Shown one piece after another: positions 1 through 5,521 of a DNA stretch of 6,970 bases. The translations under genes and the position numbers were made by a program. The stretch covers positions 1 to 6,970 of the forward strand of contig CANMSW010000119.1 in the NCBI GenBank assembly GCA_947500275.1, written 5' to 3'. This stretch comes from Bacteriovoracaceae bacterium (GTDB taxonomy: Bacteria > Bdellovibrionota > UBA1018). The first letter of the stretch is position 1, and every line of letters starts with the position of its first letter. The notes beneath the pieces were generated by a model that was not told the DNA's origin, searched no databases, and saw only the letters and a program-made list of their open reading frames with translations.

Positions 1-446
1 AGCACCGTGTTCGGGAAGCTTGCAGACGTAACCGTCACTTTGAGTGTATTTAGGCCGTCAGCAAGCGCACTGCCGCTGATTGCAATGAATCCTTCGTTCG
101 TTGCTTCCGTGAGAGCGACTCCGTTGAGTTCGTAAGCGAAGTTGACTAAATTAGAAGTATCGATGGAGGGCGCGACGATGAATTCTTTCTCACCGTTCGC
201 CGGAACGCGAATCGGATCTCCGATAGGGAAAGTTCGCGCGATTCTGAATATCTCATTTTCTCGGGCGTTATCGACAGTGCTTTGAAGGTAGCTGATCAGC
301 TCGTTATCGCCCGAGAGGTTACATGCGCTCAAAAGAGACGCGAACGCAATGAACGCAACGTTTCGCAGATCAAGCCGCGGCAGACTTTGCCGCCTTGATC
401 TGTCCGAATTCGATTGAACTGTGGCAATCCGATCGCCCGTTCTCAT
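1..446 (-). CDS. Lipoprotein, 3' end beyond left edge (partial)
   Basis: The frame is open from an ATG at 446-444 to the left edge (148 complete codons). The start is supported by a strong Shine-Dalgarno (GAGGAG on the minus strand, plus-strand 455-460) eight bases upstream. There is no other ATG, GTG or TTG codon between it and the signal sequence. The N-terminus is an unusually long, Arg-rich n-region (residues 1-29), a short hydrophobic stretch (AFIAFASLLSAC) and a clear lipobox LSAC with the lipidated Cys at residue 42. Residue +2 is Asn rather than Asp, so by the E. coli rule outer-membrane sorting is likely. The visible mature part (43-148) is rich in beta-strand patterns (for example NLVNFAYELNG and GLNTLKVTVTSA) and resembles an Ig-like or bacterial beta-sandwich domain; I cannot name a family. 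It is transcribed divergently from the motor-like operon. Function unknown; surface or periplasmic structural protein is an inference. Confidence 0.8.
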   Translation of the reverse strand, partial: MRTGDRIATVQSNSDRSRRQSLPRLDLRNVAFIAFASLLSACNLSGDNELISYLQSTVDNARENEIFRIARTFPIGDPIRVPANGEKEFIVAPSIDTSNLVNFAYELNGVALTEATNEGFIAISGSALADGLNTLKVTVTSASFPNTV

Positions 447-454
447 CAACCTTG

Positions 455-460
455 CTCCTC
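455..460 (-). promoter_or_regulatory. Shine-Dalgarno of the left-edge lipoprotein gene
   Basis: On the minus strand this reads GAGGAG, eight bases before the ATG at 446-444. It decides the start of the partial lipoprotein gene, whose n-region would otherwise look too long. Confidence 0.7.
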
Positions 461-482
461 GATCAACATACGTTCCTCATCG

Positions 483-515
483 CGCTCGATTCACAGCGGA
501 ACACCCGTTCGAGCG
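483..515. repeat. Inverted repeat, 7-base arms
   Basis: Perfect arms CGCTCGA (483-489) and TCGAGCG (509-515) are separated by 19 bases. It lies just upstream of the minus-strand lipoprotein gene, where an operator could sit. Arms this short can arise by chance. Confidence 0.3.
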
Positions 516-584
516 TGGGATGGGCGCCAAATAAATGGCACTCATCCACTCCCCATCCTACCTGCTTTCTTCGGAAAAGTGAGG

Positions 585-608
585 CCCCAAGTTTAGGAAA
601 ACCTGGGG
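585..608. repeat. Imperfect inverted repeat (10-base arms, 4-base loop) in the divergent spacer
   Basis: Left arm CCCCAAGTTT (585-594), loop AGGA, right arm AAACCTGGGG (599-608); nine of ten positions pair, with one A/C mismatch. No T-run follows on either strand, so it is not an intrinsic terminator. Its place between divergent genes, just upstream of the AT-rich tract, suits an operator or a structured 5' leader, which is an inference. Confidence 0.4.
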
Positions 609-649
609 ATTGGGCGAAGTTCTCGAAACGAAAGCCTTAAAGGAGTAGG

Positions 650-677
650 TTGATATTCTTTTAAAATATAAAAACCA
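650..677 (+). promoter_or_regulatory. AT-rich tract, possible promoter or UP-like element for the motor-like operon
   Basis: The segment contains TTGATA, a TTTTAAAATATAAAAA run and little else, in strong contrast to the GC-rich surroundings, and lies about 130-160 bases before the first operon gene. It is the likeliest place in the spacer for promoter elements. The possible -35 and -10 hexamers are spaced too closely for a standard sigma70 promoter, so the exact promoter is not assigned. Confidence 0.3.
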
Positions 678-795
678 GGAAGGTGGGTTGTCCGGGACAC
701 ACCGTAAAAACATTAGACAAATTCTGTTTAGAAAATTCTTTGGGAGGACGATACGAGCCAAGAGAGAGAAAAGCCCGTAACCGGTGGAGATTCTC

Positions 796-802
796 AAAGG
801 TG
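796..802 (+). promoter_or_regulatory. Shine-Dalgarno deciding the start of the PEGA/TPR lipoprotein
   Basis: AAAGGTG lies six bases before the ATG at 809. It favours 809 over the GTG at 683, over the in-frame ATG at 824, which has no such site, and over the ATG at 833. Confidence 0.6.
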
Positions 803-808
803 AAAAGA

Positions 809-1474
809 ATGAGCCTACATATAATGAATCGGATGAAGCTGTTGTTCATTCCGCTAATCCCTTTTGGACTCCTGGTCCAGTCGTGTGCGACAGGCGGGGC
901 ACGTGTGGATGTCAAAACGACTCCCGAAGGCGCAGATGTTTCTATTTTACGACCTGGCGGCGGAGTGCCGCTGAGCTTGGGGAAGACACCGCTCGTGGTA
1001 TCACCCGATCAATTCCCAGACCTCGGGGCGCGGCTTGTGACTCTGCAGATCAGAAAAGACGGATTTCAAGTGGAGAACGTCGTTCTCCCAGACGGAGCAA
1101 CGGGCGGATTGGCTCAAATGAACTTTCATCTGAAGGAGTCGAATGTTTCGACGGCCACGGGAAAGGCGGCTGATGTCGCTCAAAACGAGTTGGCGCGGGG
1201 GATTGCCCAGGTCCATCGCCAGGTCGCGAGGAAAAATTTCGATGACGCGCTTAGGACGTTGGATAGTCTTTTAGCGAGAAGTCCGCGCATCGCGACGCTC
1301 TACGATCTTTTAGGGGGCATCCACTACCTCAGAAAAGATTCAACACGCGCCTTAGAAGCGTTTAAACGTTCGTTAGATCTTGATCCATCGAACGCCGAGA
1401 CCAGTCGTTTAGTGGAAAAACTCAATTCGTTTCAGGGACGAATCCCTGCCGATAACAATCTCAACGGAGAATAA
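809..1474 (+). CDS. PEGA-domain and TPR lipoprotein, first gene of the motor-like operon
   Basis: The product has 221 residues from the ATG at 809. It begins with a Sec/lipoprotein signal (MKLLFIPLIPFGLLVQSC); the presumed lipidated Cys is residue 26. The lipobox (VQSC) is less canonical than most, so lipidation is probable rather than certain. Residues about 31-108 look like a PEGA domain: VDVKTTPEGADVSI, then GKTPL, then a strand and IRKDGFQ. PEGA domains are small beta-sandwiches common on envelope and surface proteins. Residues about 121-206 form helical TPR-like repeats (ARKNFDDALRTLDSLLARSP, then YDLLGGIHYLRKDSTRALEAFKRSLDLDPSN), which usually mediate protein-protein contacts. The gene ends six bases before the MotA-like start, so it is probably co-transcribed. 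Inference: an envelope-tethered assembly or coupling factor for the motor downstream. The domain reading is fairly secure, the role is not. Confidence 0.85.
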   Translation: MSLHIMNRMKLLFIPLIPFGLLVQSCATGGARVDVKTTPEGADVSILRPGGGVPLSLGKTPLVVSPDQFPDLGARLVTLQIRKDGFQVENVVLPDGATGGLAQMNFHLKESNVSTATGKAADVAQNELARGIAQVHRQVARKNFDDALRTLDSLLARSPRIATLYDLLGGIHYLRKDSTRALEAFKRSLDLDPSNAETSRLVEKLNSFQGRIPADNNLNGE

Positions 1475-1480
1475 GTCCGA

Positions 1481-2284
1481 GTGCTCTTTTTGCTGAGTAT
1501 CCTCATCGCGCTGGGAGCTGTTGCTGGCTCCATCGTGCACCTGGACCAAGCCGCCTCGACGTACTATGACGCCGTGGCGTTGTTTGTCGTCTTTGGCGGG
1601 ACCTTCTCTGTCGCGATTTCTACTTTTCCGTGGGAGATGCGCGCTGATATCGTTCACGCGTTTCGTTCGCTGATGAAAGCACCGCGGACGCAGTGGAAAA
1701 CTATAATAGAAGATGGGATTCAGATCGTGCGGGCGCAGGGGGCGTCGCAAGCAGCTGCGATGATCCAATCGCGTGGATTGGCGCGTTTTACCTATTTGGA
1801 CGGACTCGAGTTAATGGGTCTGGGGTTTGACGCAGAAACTATCGAAGTTATTTTGTCTGAGCGGATTCGTCAGCGGACGGAGCGAAGGACGCGTGTCGCA
1901 AACTCCATTCGGGGGCTCTCGAAGTATCCTCCCGCGTTCGGACTCGTAGGTACGGTTCTTACGCTAGTAAGTTTAATGCGTGCGATCGCCGGTGGCGCAA
2001 CCTCGCAGCAAGCGGGTGTCACTATGGCCGTGGCGCTGGTGGCGACTCTTTACGGACTGTTGCTTGCGAACTTGTTCATCAACCCGGCCGGGGAGCGCGT
2101 GCTGAATCGCGCGACGTTCGAAGCGAAAGAGGGCGAGCTTGCACTTCAAGCAGTGCTGCTTGCGGCCCGGGGCGTGCCGGTCCTCCAGGCGCAAGAGTTC
2201 TTAAATTCGTTTGTGCCCGATTCGAATCGCATCAACGTCTTGAAACAAGGCGTGGCCCCGTCCTCGATGAAGGGGGCGGCATGA
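1481..2284 (+). CDS. MotA-like stator protein (MotA/TolQ/ExbB superfamily, four-helix MotA type)
   Basis: The product has 267 residues, starting at GTG 1481 with GGAG 11 bases upstream. It shows the MotA layout: TM1 (2-20), TM2 (31-49, with VVFGGT), a cytoplasmic domain of about 100 residues, TM3 (151-169) and TM4 (179-199). The proton-channel signature is clear: PPAFGLVGTVLTLVSLM in TM3 and MAVALVATLYGLLLAN plus NP after TM4. Pro151 and Pro202 align with the two conserved MotA prolines (E. coli P173 and P222). In the loop that touches FliG, Arg84 aligns with E. coli R90, but the position of E98 is Ala92. Four helices and the large loop separate it from three-helix ExbB/TolQ. With the MotB-like partner it should form an inner-membrane ion channel that powers rotation. 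The ATGA overlap with the next gene implies coupled translation. Function as a stator is strongly supported; partnership with a flagellum is not. Confidence 0.92.
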   Translation: MLFLLSILIALGAVAGSIVHLDQAASTYYDAVALFVVFGGTFSVAISTFPWEMRADIVHAFRSLMKAPRTQWKTIIEDGIQIVRAQGASQAAAMIQSRGLARFTYLDGLELMGLGFDAETIEVILSERIRQRTERRTRVANSIRGLSKYPPAFGLVGTVLTLVSLMRAIAGGATSQQAGVTMAVALVATLYGLLLANLFINPAGERVLNRATFEAKEGELALQAVLLAARGVPVLQAQEFLNSFVPDSNRINVLKQGVAPSSMKGAA

Positions 2285-3078
2285 ATCAAGAAGCGAGGAA
2301 GGCGAGCGCATTAGTTGGAATGAAAAGACGCCCTATCCTGATGGCCGTTGAGGGCGAAGGGACGGACGTCGATGGCACGTGGGCCATCAGCTACGGTGAC
2401 ATGATCACCTTGTTGCTGACGTTCTTCATTCTGTTTTTCAGCCTAGACAAAACTGAACCCAATGCCGTCCCGAATTCTATTCCAAAAGATATCACTGCAG
2501 TGTTGGCCCCGGTCGCAGAATCTAAGCACGTGGCCGGTGTGCCTGCAGATGCGGCATCACCCGATGCAATAGCTATTGGAACCGACCCGGGGGCCCGGAG
2601 CGTTGAGAAAAAGATCATCGATGAGTTCGGAGGCGAGCTCACTAAAATGGGTCATCAGATCACGGTGCGCTTTCCTGGAGTCTCGTTTTTTGACTCAGGA
2701 AAAACTGAGCTCACTCGTGGGGGTGCCGAGCATTTGCGAAAGTTCGCTGAAGCTGCTCTTAAATATCCCGGGAAATATAGCATTCTCGTTCGTGCCTTCA
2801 CGGACGGCGTCCCCGTAAAGCGGGTGAAGGGTCGGCCGTTTCAAGATAATTTGGAGCTTTCGGGTCTGCGATCGATCGCCGCCATGCGGGCGCTCGGGAA
2901 GGCGGGTTTGCCCCTGTCCGCGATGCGAATCGCGGGCTTTGGGGAAGTGACCAGTGGCGAGGATGAGAACGGAGTCGTTCGGTCGTCCGTCGCCGAAAAC
3001 CGTAAAATCGTGATTACTTTGGAACCCGAATGGCGGGAGCCCGAATTAGGGTCGCAGGGGGCTCTAAAGAAAGAATGA
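2281..3078 (+). CDS. MotB-like stator protein with OmpA-type peptidoglycan-binding domain
   Basis: The product has 265 residues from the ATG of an ATGA overlap with the MotA-like gene; AAGGGGG (2270-2276) precedes the start. A cytoplasmic N-terminus (1-33) is followed by WAISYGDMITLLLTFFILFF, the MotB signature helix. Asp40 corresponds to the essential ion-binding Asp (E. coli D32). A periplasmic linker (about 57-115) leads to an OmpA/MotB C-terminal domain (about 118-257): FPGVSFFDSGKTEL, a VRAFTDG strand-turn, NLELSGLR, GFGE, and NRKIVITL at the end. This domain normally grips peptidoglycan and keeps the stator stationary. An insertion separates the TD turn from NLELS. A second ATGA overlap leads into the chimera gene. 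Together with its MotA neighbour it is very likely a functional stator. The ion, H+ or Na+, cannot be read reliably. Confidence 0.92.
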   Translation: MNQEARKASALVGMKRRPILMAVEGEGTDVDGTWAISYGDMITLLLTFFILFFSLDKTEPNAVPNSIPKDITAVLAPVAESKHVAGVPADAASPDAIAIGTDPGARSVEKKIIDEFGGELTKMGHQITVRFPGVSFFDSGKTELTRGGAEHLRKFAEAALKYPGKYSILVRAFTDGVPVKRVKGRPFQDNLELSGLRSIAAMRALGKAGLPLSAMRIAGFGEVTSGEDENGVVRSSVAENRKIVITLEPEWREPELGSQGALKKE

Positions 3079-4949
3079 GATATCAGGGGCGGAACACGCA
3101 ATTAGGCCTGTATTTGAAGCGCGGGGTGATGAACCTCCTGCGCAGTGCCGCTTTTGTGGTGTTAGGTACCCAAGTTTCGGGCGTGCCGCAGACTTTCGCC
3201 GAAGCACTCTCGAAGCATCCTCGGGTCGCGGAACTCGAAGATAAGCTCAACAAAGATGCGAGCGCTTACTTGAAAGCACGCTTCCCGGATCAACCGTTTT
3301 TGGTGACGGCAAGCATCGATCCGGTTCGACGGGAAACTTCCGGAAATGCAAAGGGTCGAAAAGGCGAAAGGAACCCCGATGAGGACCTTCCGTTCTTCGA
3401 TGTGCAGGAGCCTGAAGACACGATGGTTGATGAGTGGGATGATCCCTCGATCTCCCTGAACCAGTTGATGCTTCGGACTCGGAAGGTATTAGTCGAGGTT
3501 TCCCTCCCAAATACTATATCAGATGAAGAAATTCTTGAAGTGCGCGAGTCCTTGACCAAGATCCTGCACCTGGTGCCTGCCCGGGACGATGTTCAGGTGA
3601 CCAAGCGGGCATGGAAGACGGCTGCGACCACGACCCCTCCGACCCCAGACTATTCGAAATATGTTTACGCGATCGCGGGCGTCCTTGCGGCCGCGTTTTT
3701 GTTGATCAGTTTATTGACTCGTGCCTCGATTAATCGACTCGCGAAAGTGGTCGCCTCCGGTGGCGCGGCGGCAAGTCAATCGGGTGGTGCACAGTCTGCC
3801 CCACCTACTGTGAACGTTTCCTTCCCCGCGCAAGAGATGGGTAGCGGCGGCGGGGGGGCAAGGTCTTTGGAAGGGAACTTCCAAGTCAGTGACGCTTCGA
3901 AAATGCGCGAGCAGGTCGGTTTATTGGTCGATCGCTTCGTCCATGAAAAAAATTTTCCGCTCCTGCAAGACATGATCGAGCTCGATCGGTTTGCTCGCGA
4001 GAATCTGAGCGCGATGGGTGCGCTTCTTCATGAATTTCCAGCCGAAGTTCGGGCACGCATTCTGTCCTATGGTTCCGATCAAGTGTGGCTTGAGGCTTCT
4101 TTCAAAGCCGGAATGCTCGAGCCCGGCTGCTTGCGCGTCTTGAGCTCGATGGCTCGACTTTCCCGTGAAGATGTCGAACTTGGCTTCGAAGGTTTGTTGA
4201 TCCGCGTGTGGCGCCTTGAGATGGACGAGAAGATTCGGTTGTTCCGCATGCTGGATCAAACGGAAGGATTCTATCTCCTGGATCGTTTGCCGCGGGGGGT
4301 GGCGATCCCGGCCGCTCGCCGCGTCTATCCTGGAAGCTGGGGTACGGTCTTGACGGGCAATGCGCTTCTTCCGCCTTTGAGTCCCGATCGGATCCTGCAA
4401 GTGACCGCGATGGCAGAGACGATTCGCCCATTGACGAGTTCCGCGATGCTCGAAGACTATCGACGCGACATGGAGCTTCTAGAGTTTCTCAAAAACGCCG
4501 AGTTCGAAGAGGAGCGTGATATCTACGCGGCGCTTAAGCCTGATTCGATCATTTTTAAGATGCGGCCCTCATTCTCGTCCCTGTTTCTGCTTTCGCGGGA
4601 AGAGCTTACGGAAATCGTGCAAAAATTCACTCCGGTTCAGTGGGCAATGGCCCTCTTCGGGACCCCGCGAGACGAACGGGTGAAGATCGATTCGATTTTG
4701 AGCGAAAAGCAGCGATTTGTGATGGACGACGAGCTTCGCCGTCTCGATCAAGCGGCGCCCCCGAAAGAGCAAGTTGCGCGGATTCGGGATCAGATCGCGC
4801 GCACAAAAGCTGCGGCACTTCCGAGCGCACCTGCGGCTTTGAATCCGGTGCCGAACACTCTCAACAGAAATCTGCCCCCGTCACCTCCCGGTTCGAAACC
4901 GGGAATGAGGGGCGGAAGTGAAGATGGAGGTGCATCCAATGCGGCTTAA
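3075..4949 (+). CDS. FliF(RBM3)-TM-FliG-like chimeric rotor protein
   Basis: The product has 624 residues from the ATG at 3075, which overlaps the MotB-like stop as ATGA; a later ATG at 3129 also keeps the signal peptide. Layout: signal peptide (about 17-42, possible cleavage after TFA); a periplasmic domain (about 45-180) resembling FliF RBM3, with an N-terminal half (ELEDKLNKDASAYLKARF, then FLVTASID), an acidic spacer (about 84-125) and a second half (TRKVLVEVSLPNTISDEEI through LVPARDDVQVTKRAW); a TM helix (about 195-215) followed by basic residues (cytoplasmic side); a Gly/Ser/Ala linker (about 226-265); then FliG-like helical domains. Residues 313-380 and about 395-467 resemble FliG N/M armadillo motifs. 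Residues about 460-578 match the FliG C-terminal torque domain (LLSREELTEIVQKF, ALFGTPRDERVKIDSILSEK, MDDEL). The tail (580-624) is Pro/Ala/Gly-rich. RBM1 and RBM2 of FliF are absent. Inference: a membrane rotor subunit driven by the adjacent MotAB-like pair. The FliG C-domain call is firm; RBM3 is probable. Confidence 0.85.
   Translation: MRYQGRNTQLGLYLKRGVMNLLRSAAFVVLGTQVSGVPQTFAEALSKHPRVAELEDKLNKDASAYLKARFPDQPFLVTASIDPVRRETSGNAKGRKGERNPDEDLPFFDVQEPEDTMVDEWDDPSISLNQLMLRTRKVLVEVSLPNTISDEEILEVRESLTKILHLVPARDDVQVTKRAWKTAATTTPPTPDYSKYVYAIAGVLAAAFLLISLLTRASINRLAKVVASGGAAASQSGGAQSAPPTVNVSFPAQEMGSGGGGARSLEGNFQVSDASKMREQVGLLVDRFVHEKNFPLLQDMIELDRFARENLSAMGALLHEFPAEVRARILSYGSDQVWLEASFKAGMLEPGCLRVLSSMARLSREDVELGFEGLLIRVWRLEMDEKIRLFRMLDQTEGFYLLDRLPRGVAIPAARRVYPGSWGTVLTGNALLPPLSPDRILQVTAMAETIRPLTSSAMLEDYRRDMELLEFLKNAEFEEERDIYAALKPDSIIFKMRPSFSSLFLLSREELTEIVQKFTPVQWAMALFGTPRDERVKIDSILSEKQRFVMDDELRRLDQAAPPKEQVARIRDQIARTKAAALPSAPAALNPVPNTLNRNLPPSPPGSKPGMRGGSEDGGASNAA
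4886..4904 (+). repeat. Perfect hairpin (8-base stem, 3-base loop) near the end of the chimera gene
   Basis: TCCCGGTT (4886-4893) and AACCGGGA (4897-4904) pair perfectly around the loop CGA. It lies within the codons of the Pro/Gly-rich tail, about 20 bases before the Shine-Dalgarno of the OM-barrel gene. No T-run follows, so it is not an intrinsic terminator. It could stabilise or pause the message between the large motor cistron and the barrel cistron, or be chance in GC-rich low-complexity coding. Confidence 0.4.
4926..4932 (+). promoter_or_regulatory. Strong Shine-Dalgarno deciding the start of the OM-barrel gene
   Basis: GGAGGTG lies six bases before the ATG at 4939 and inside the last codons of the chimera gene. 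It selects 4939 over the upstream in-frame GTG (4918) and ATG (4924), and that start also gives a normal signal-peptide length. It is the best ribosome-binding site in the operon, so this last gene may be translated at a higher level. Confidence 0.75.
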
Positions 4950-5505
4950 GAGTGTTGCACTCAGTGCGTTGATCTTACTTGGAGTCTGCGGGCTCACTGC
5001 AAGTGAAGCCACCGCCCACAAGTTGGCAATCGAGAGCGGGTTTTACAGTCTGAGTACGAAGAACGTCGATACCGAAGAATCGATTAGCCAATTCGGCGCA
5101 GGGGTATATCAGATTCAGTATTCGATTGAAGCCATCCCGCACTTAAGTGCGGAGGTGGGGTATTTTCTGATTATTGGGAGTGGATTGAGCGGATTAGACA
5201 GCAACGGTCTAGAGGCGGGCGCGTCCTATTTCCCGTTCACCAACGCAGAAGCGCGGGTCTTTAGGAGTGAAGACGGTTATCTCAAGACGCTGGATTTGTT
5301 TCGCCCTTATATCGGCGCTTTCTTTGTGCAACGGCAAGTGAGCAGCGCGAGTTTTGCTGGTTATGGCGCTAAGCTTGGCACCGAGTGGGTCTTTCGCGCG
5401 CCTTGGTTGTTGAAAGCGGATGCTCGATTCGTGAGCTATTCGAATGCCGATAGTGCGCCCGTGATGGAAATGACGGCAAATATTGGCATTGGACTTGAGT
5501 TTTAA
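4939..5505 (+). CDS. Small outer-membrane beta-barrel protein, last gene of the motor-like operon
   Basis: The product has 188 residues from the ATG at 4939, which overlaps the end of the chimera gene by 11 bases. It has a Sec signal peptide (MRLKSVALSALILLGVCGLT, then ASEATA) with likely cleavage after Ala26. The mature part of about 162 residues alternates polar and hydrophobic or aromatic residues with short turns: FGAGVYQIQYSIEAI, LSAEVGYFLIIGSG, GLEAGASYFPF, LDLFRPYIGAFFVQRQV, GYGAKLGTEWVF, LLKADARFVSYS. It ends in MTANIGIGLEF, a terminal strand finishing in Phe, as expected of a beta-signal read by the BAM complex. Size and pattern suggest an eight-stranded barrel, comparable to the small OM barrels common in Myxococcota and Bdellovibrionota; I cannot name the subfamily. 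Co-translation with the rotor-like gene suggests it is the outer-membrane part of the same machine, which is an inference. Confidence 0.8.
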   Translation: MRLKSVALSALILLGVCGLTASEATAHKLAIESGFYSLSTKNVDTEESISQFGAGVYQIQYSIEAIPHLSAEVGYFLIIGSGLSGLDSNGLEAGASYFPFTNAEARVFRSEDGYLKTLDLFRPYIGAFFVQRQVSSASFAGYGAKLGTEWVFRAPWLLKADARFVSYSNADSAPVMEMTANIGIGLEF

Positions 5506-5521
5506 CCGCCGGATCTCTCGC

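Larger units (their letters stand above)
447..808. other. Divergent non-coding spacer, probable promoter region
   Basis: This 362-base stretch separates the minus-strand lipoprotein gene from the plus-strand motor-like operon, so promoters for both must lie here or overlap the gene starts. I found no convincing coding region. The short open frames lack ribosome-binding sites, and the 5' extension of the PEGA/TPR gene has a GTG at 683 with badly spaced AGGA. The visible contents are an inverted repeat at 483-515, an imperfect inverted repeat at 585-608 and a conspicuous AT-rich tract at about 650-677. A sigma70-type pair with good spacing was not found: TTGATA (650-655) and TATAAA (667-672) are only 11 bases apart. 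I also see no sigma28-like TAAA-N15-GCCGATAA site, so a link to classical flagellar regulation is not supported. Confidence 0.6.

Noticed and set aside
395..640. Small plus-strand open frame in the spacer
   Set aside because: It overlaps the start of the minus-strand lipoprotein gene, has no Shine-Dalgarno, and its composition does not look like protein.
650..672. TTGATA...TATAAA as a sigma70 promoter
   Set aside because: The spacing is 11 bases rather than about 17, so it was kept only as an AT-rich tract and not called as a promoter.
683..808. Upstream GTG start (683) extending the PEGA/TPR lipoprotein by 42 residues
   Set aside because: AGGA lies only two bases before that GTG, the extension would bury the lipoprotein signal behind a charged segment, and a well-spaced AAAGGTG precedes the ATG at 809.
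3030..3074. Upstream start for the chimera within the MotB-like gene
   Set aside because: The ATG at 3075 gives the same ATGA overlap seen at the previous junction and a better signal peptide. The extra 15 residues have no supporting ribosome-binding site.
1481..3078. Zorya anti-phage defence (ZorA/ZorB are MotA/MotB-like)
   Set aside because: The MotA-like protein has no long C-terminal coiled-coil tail, and no ZorC, ZorD or ZorE nuclease or helicase gene follows. The next gene is FliG-like instead.
1481..3078. TolQR or ExbBD energy-transducing pair
   Set aside because: The first protein has four TM helices and the MotA signature prolines, and the second has a full OmpA-type peptidoglycan-binding domain. 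TolR/ExbD proteins lack this domain.
3075..4949. Type III secretion SctJ or SpoIIIAG-like protein
   Set aside because: SctJ and SpoIIIAG carry related ring-building domains but no FliG-like cytoplasmic region, and no secretion or sporulation genes are nearby. The FliG C-domain and adjacent MotAB favour a motor role.
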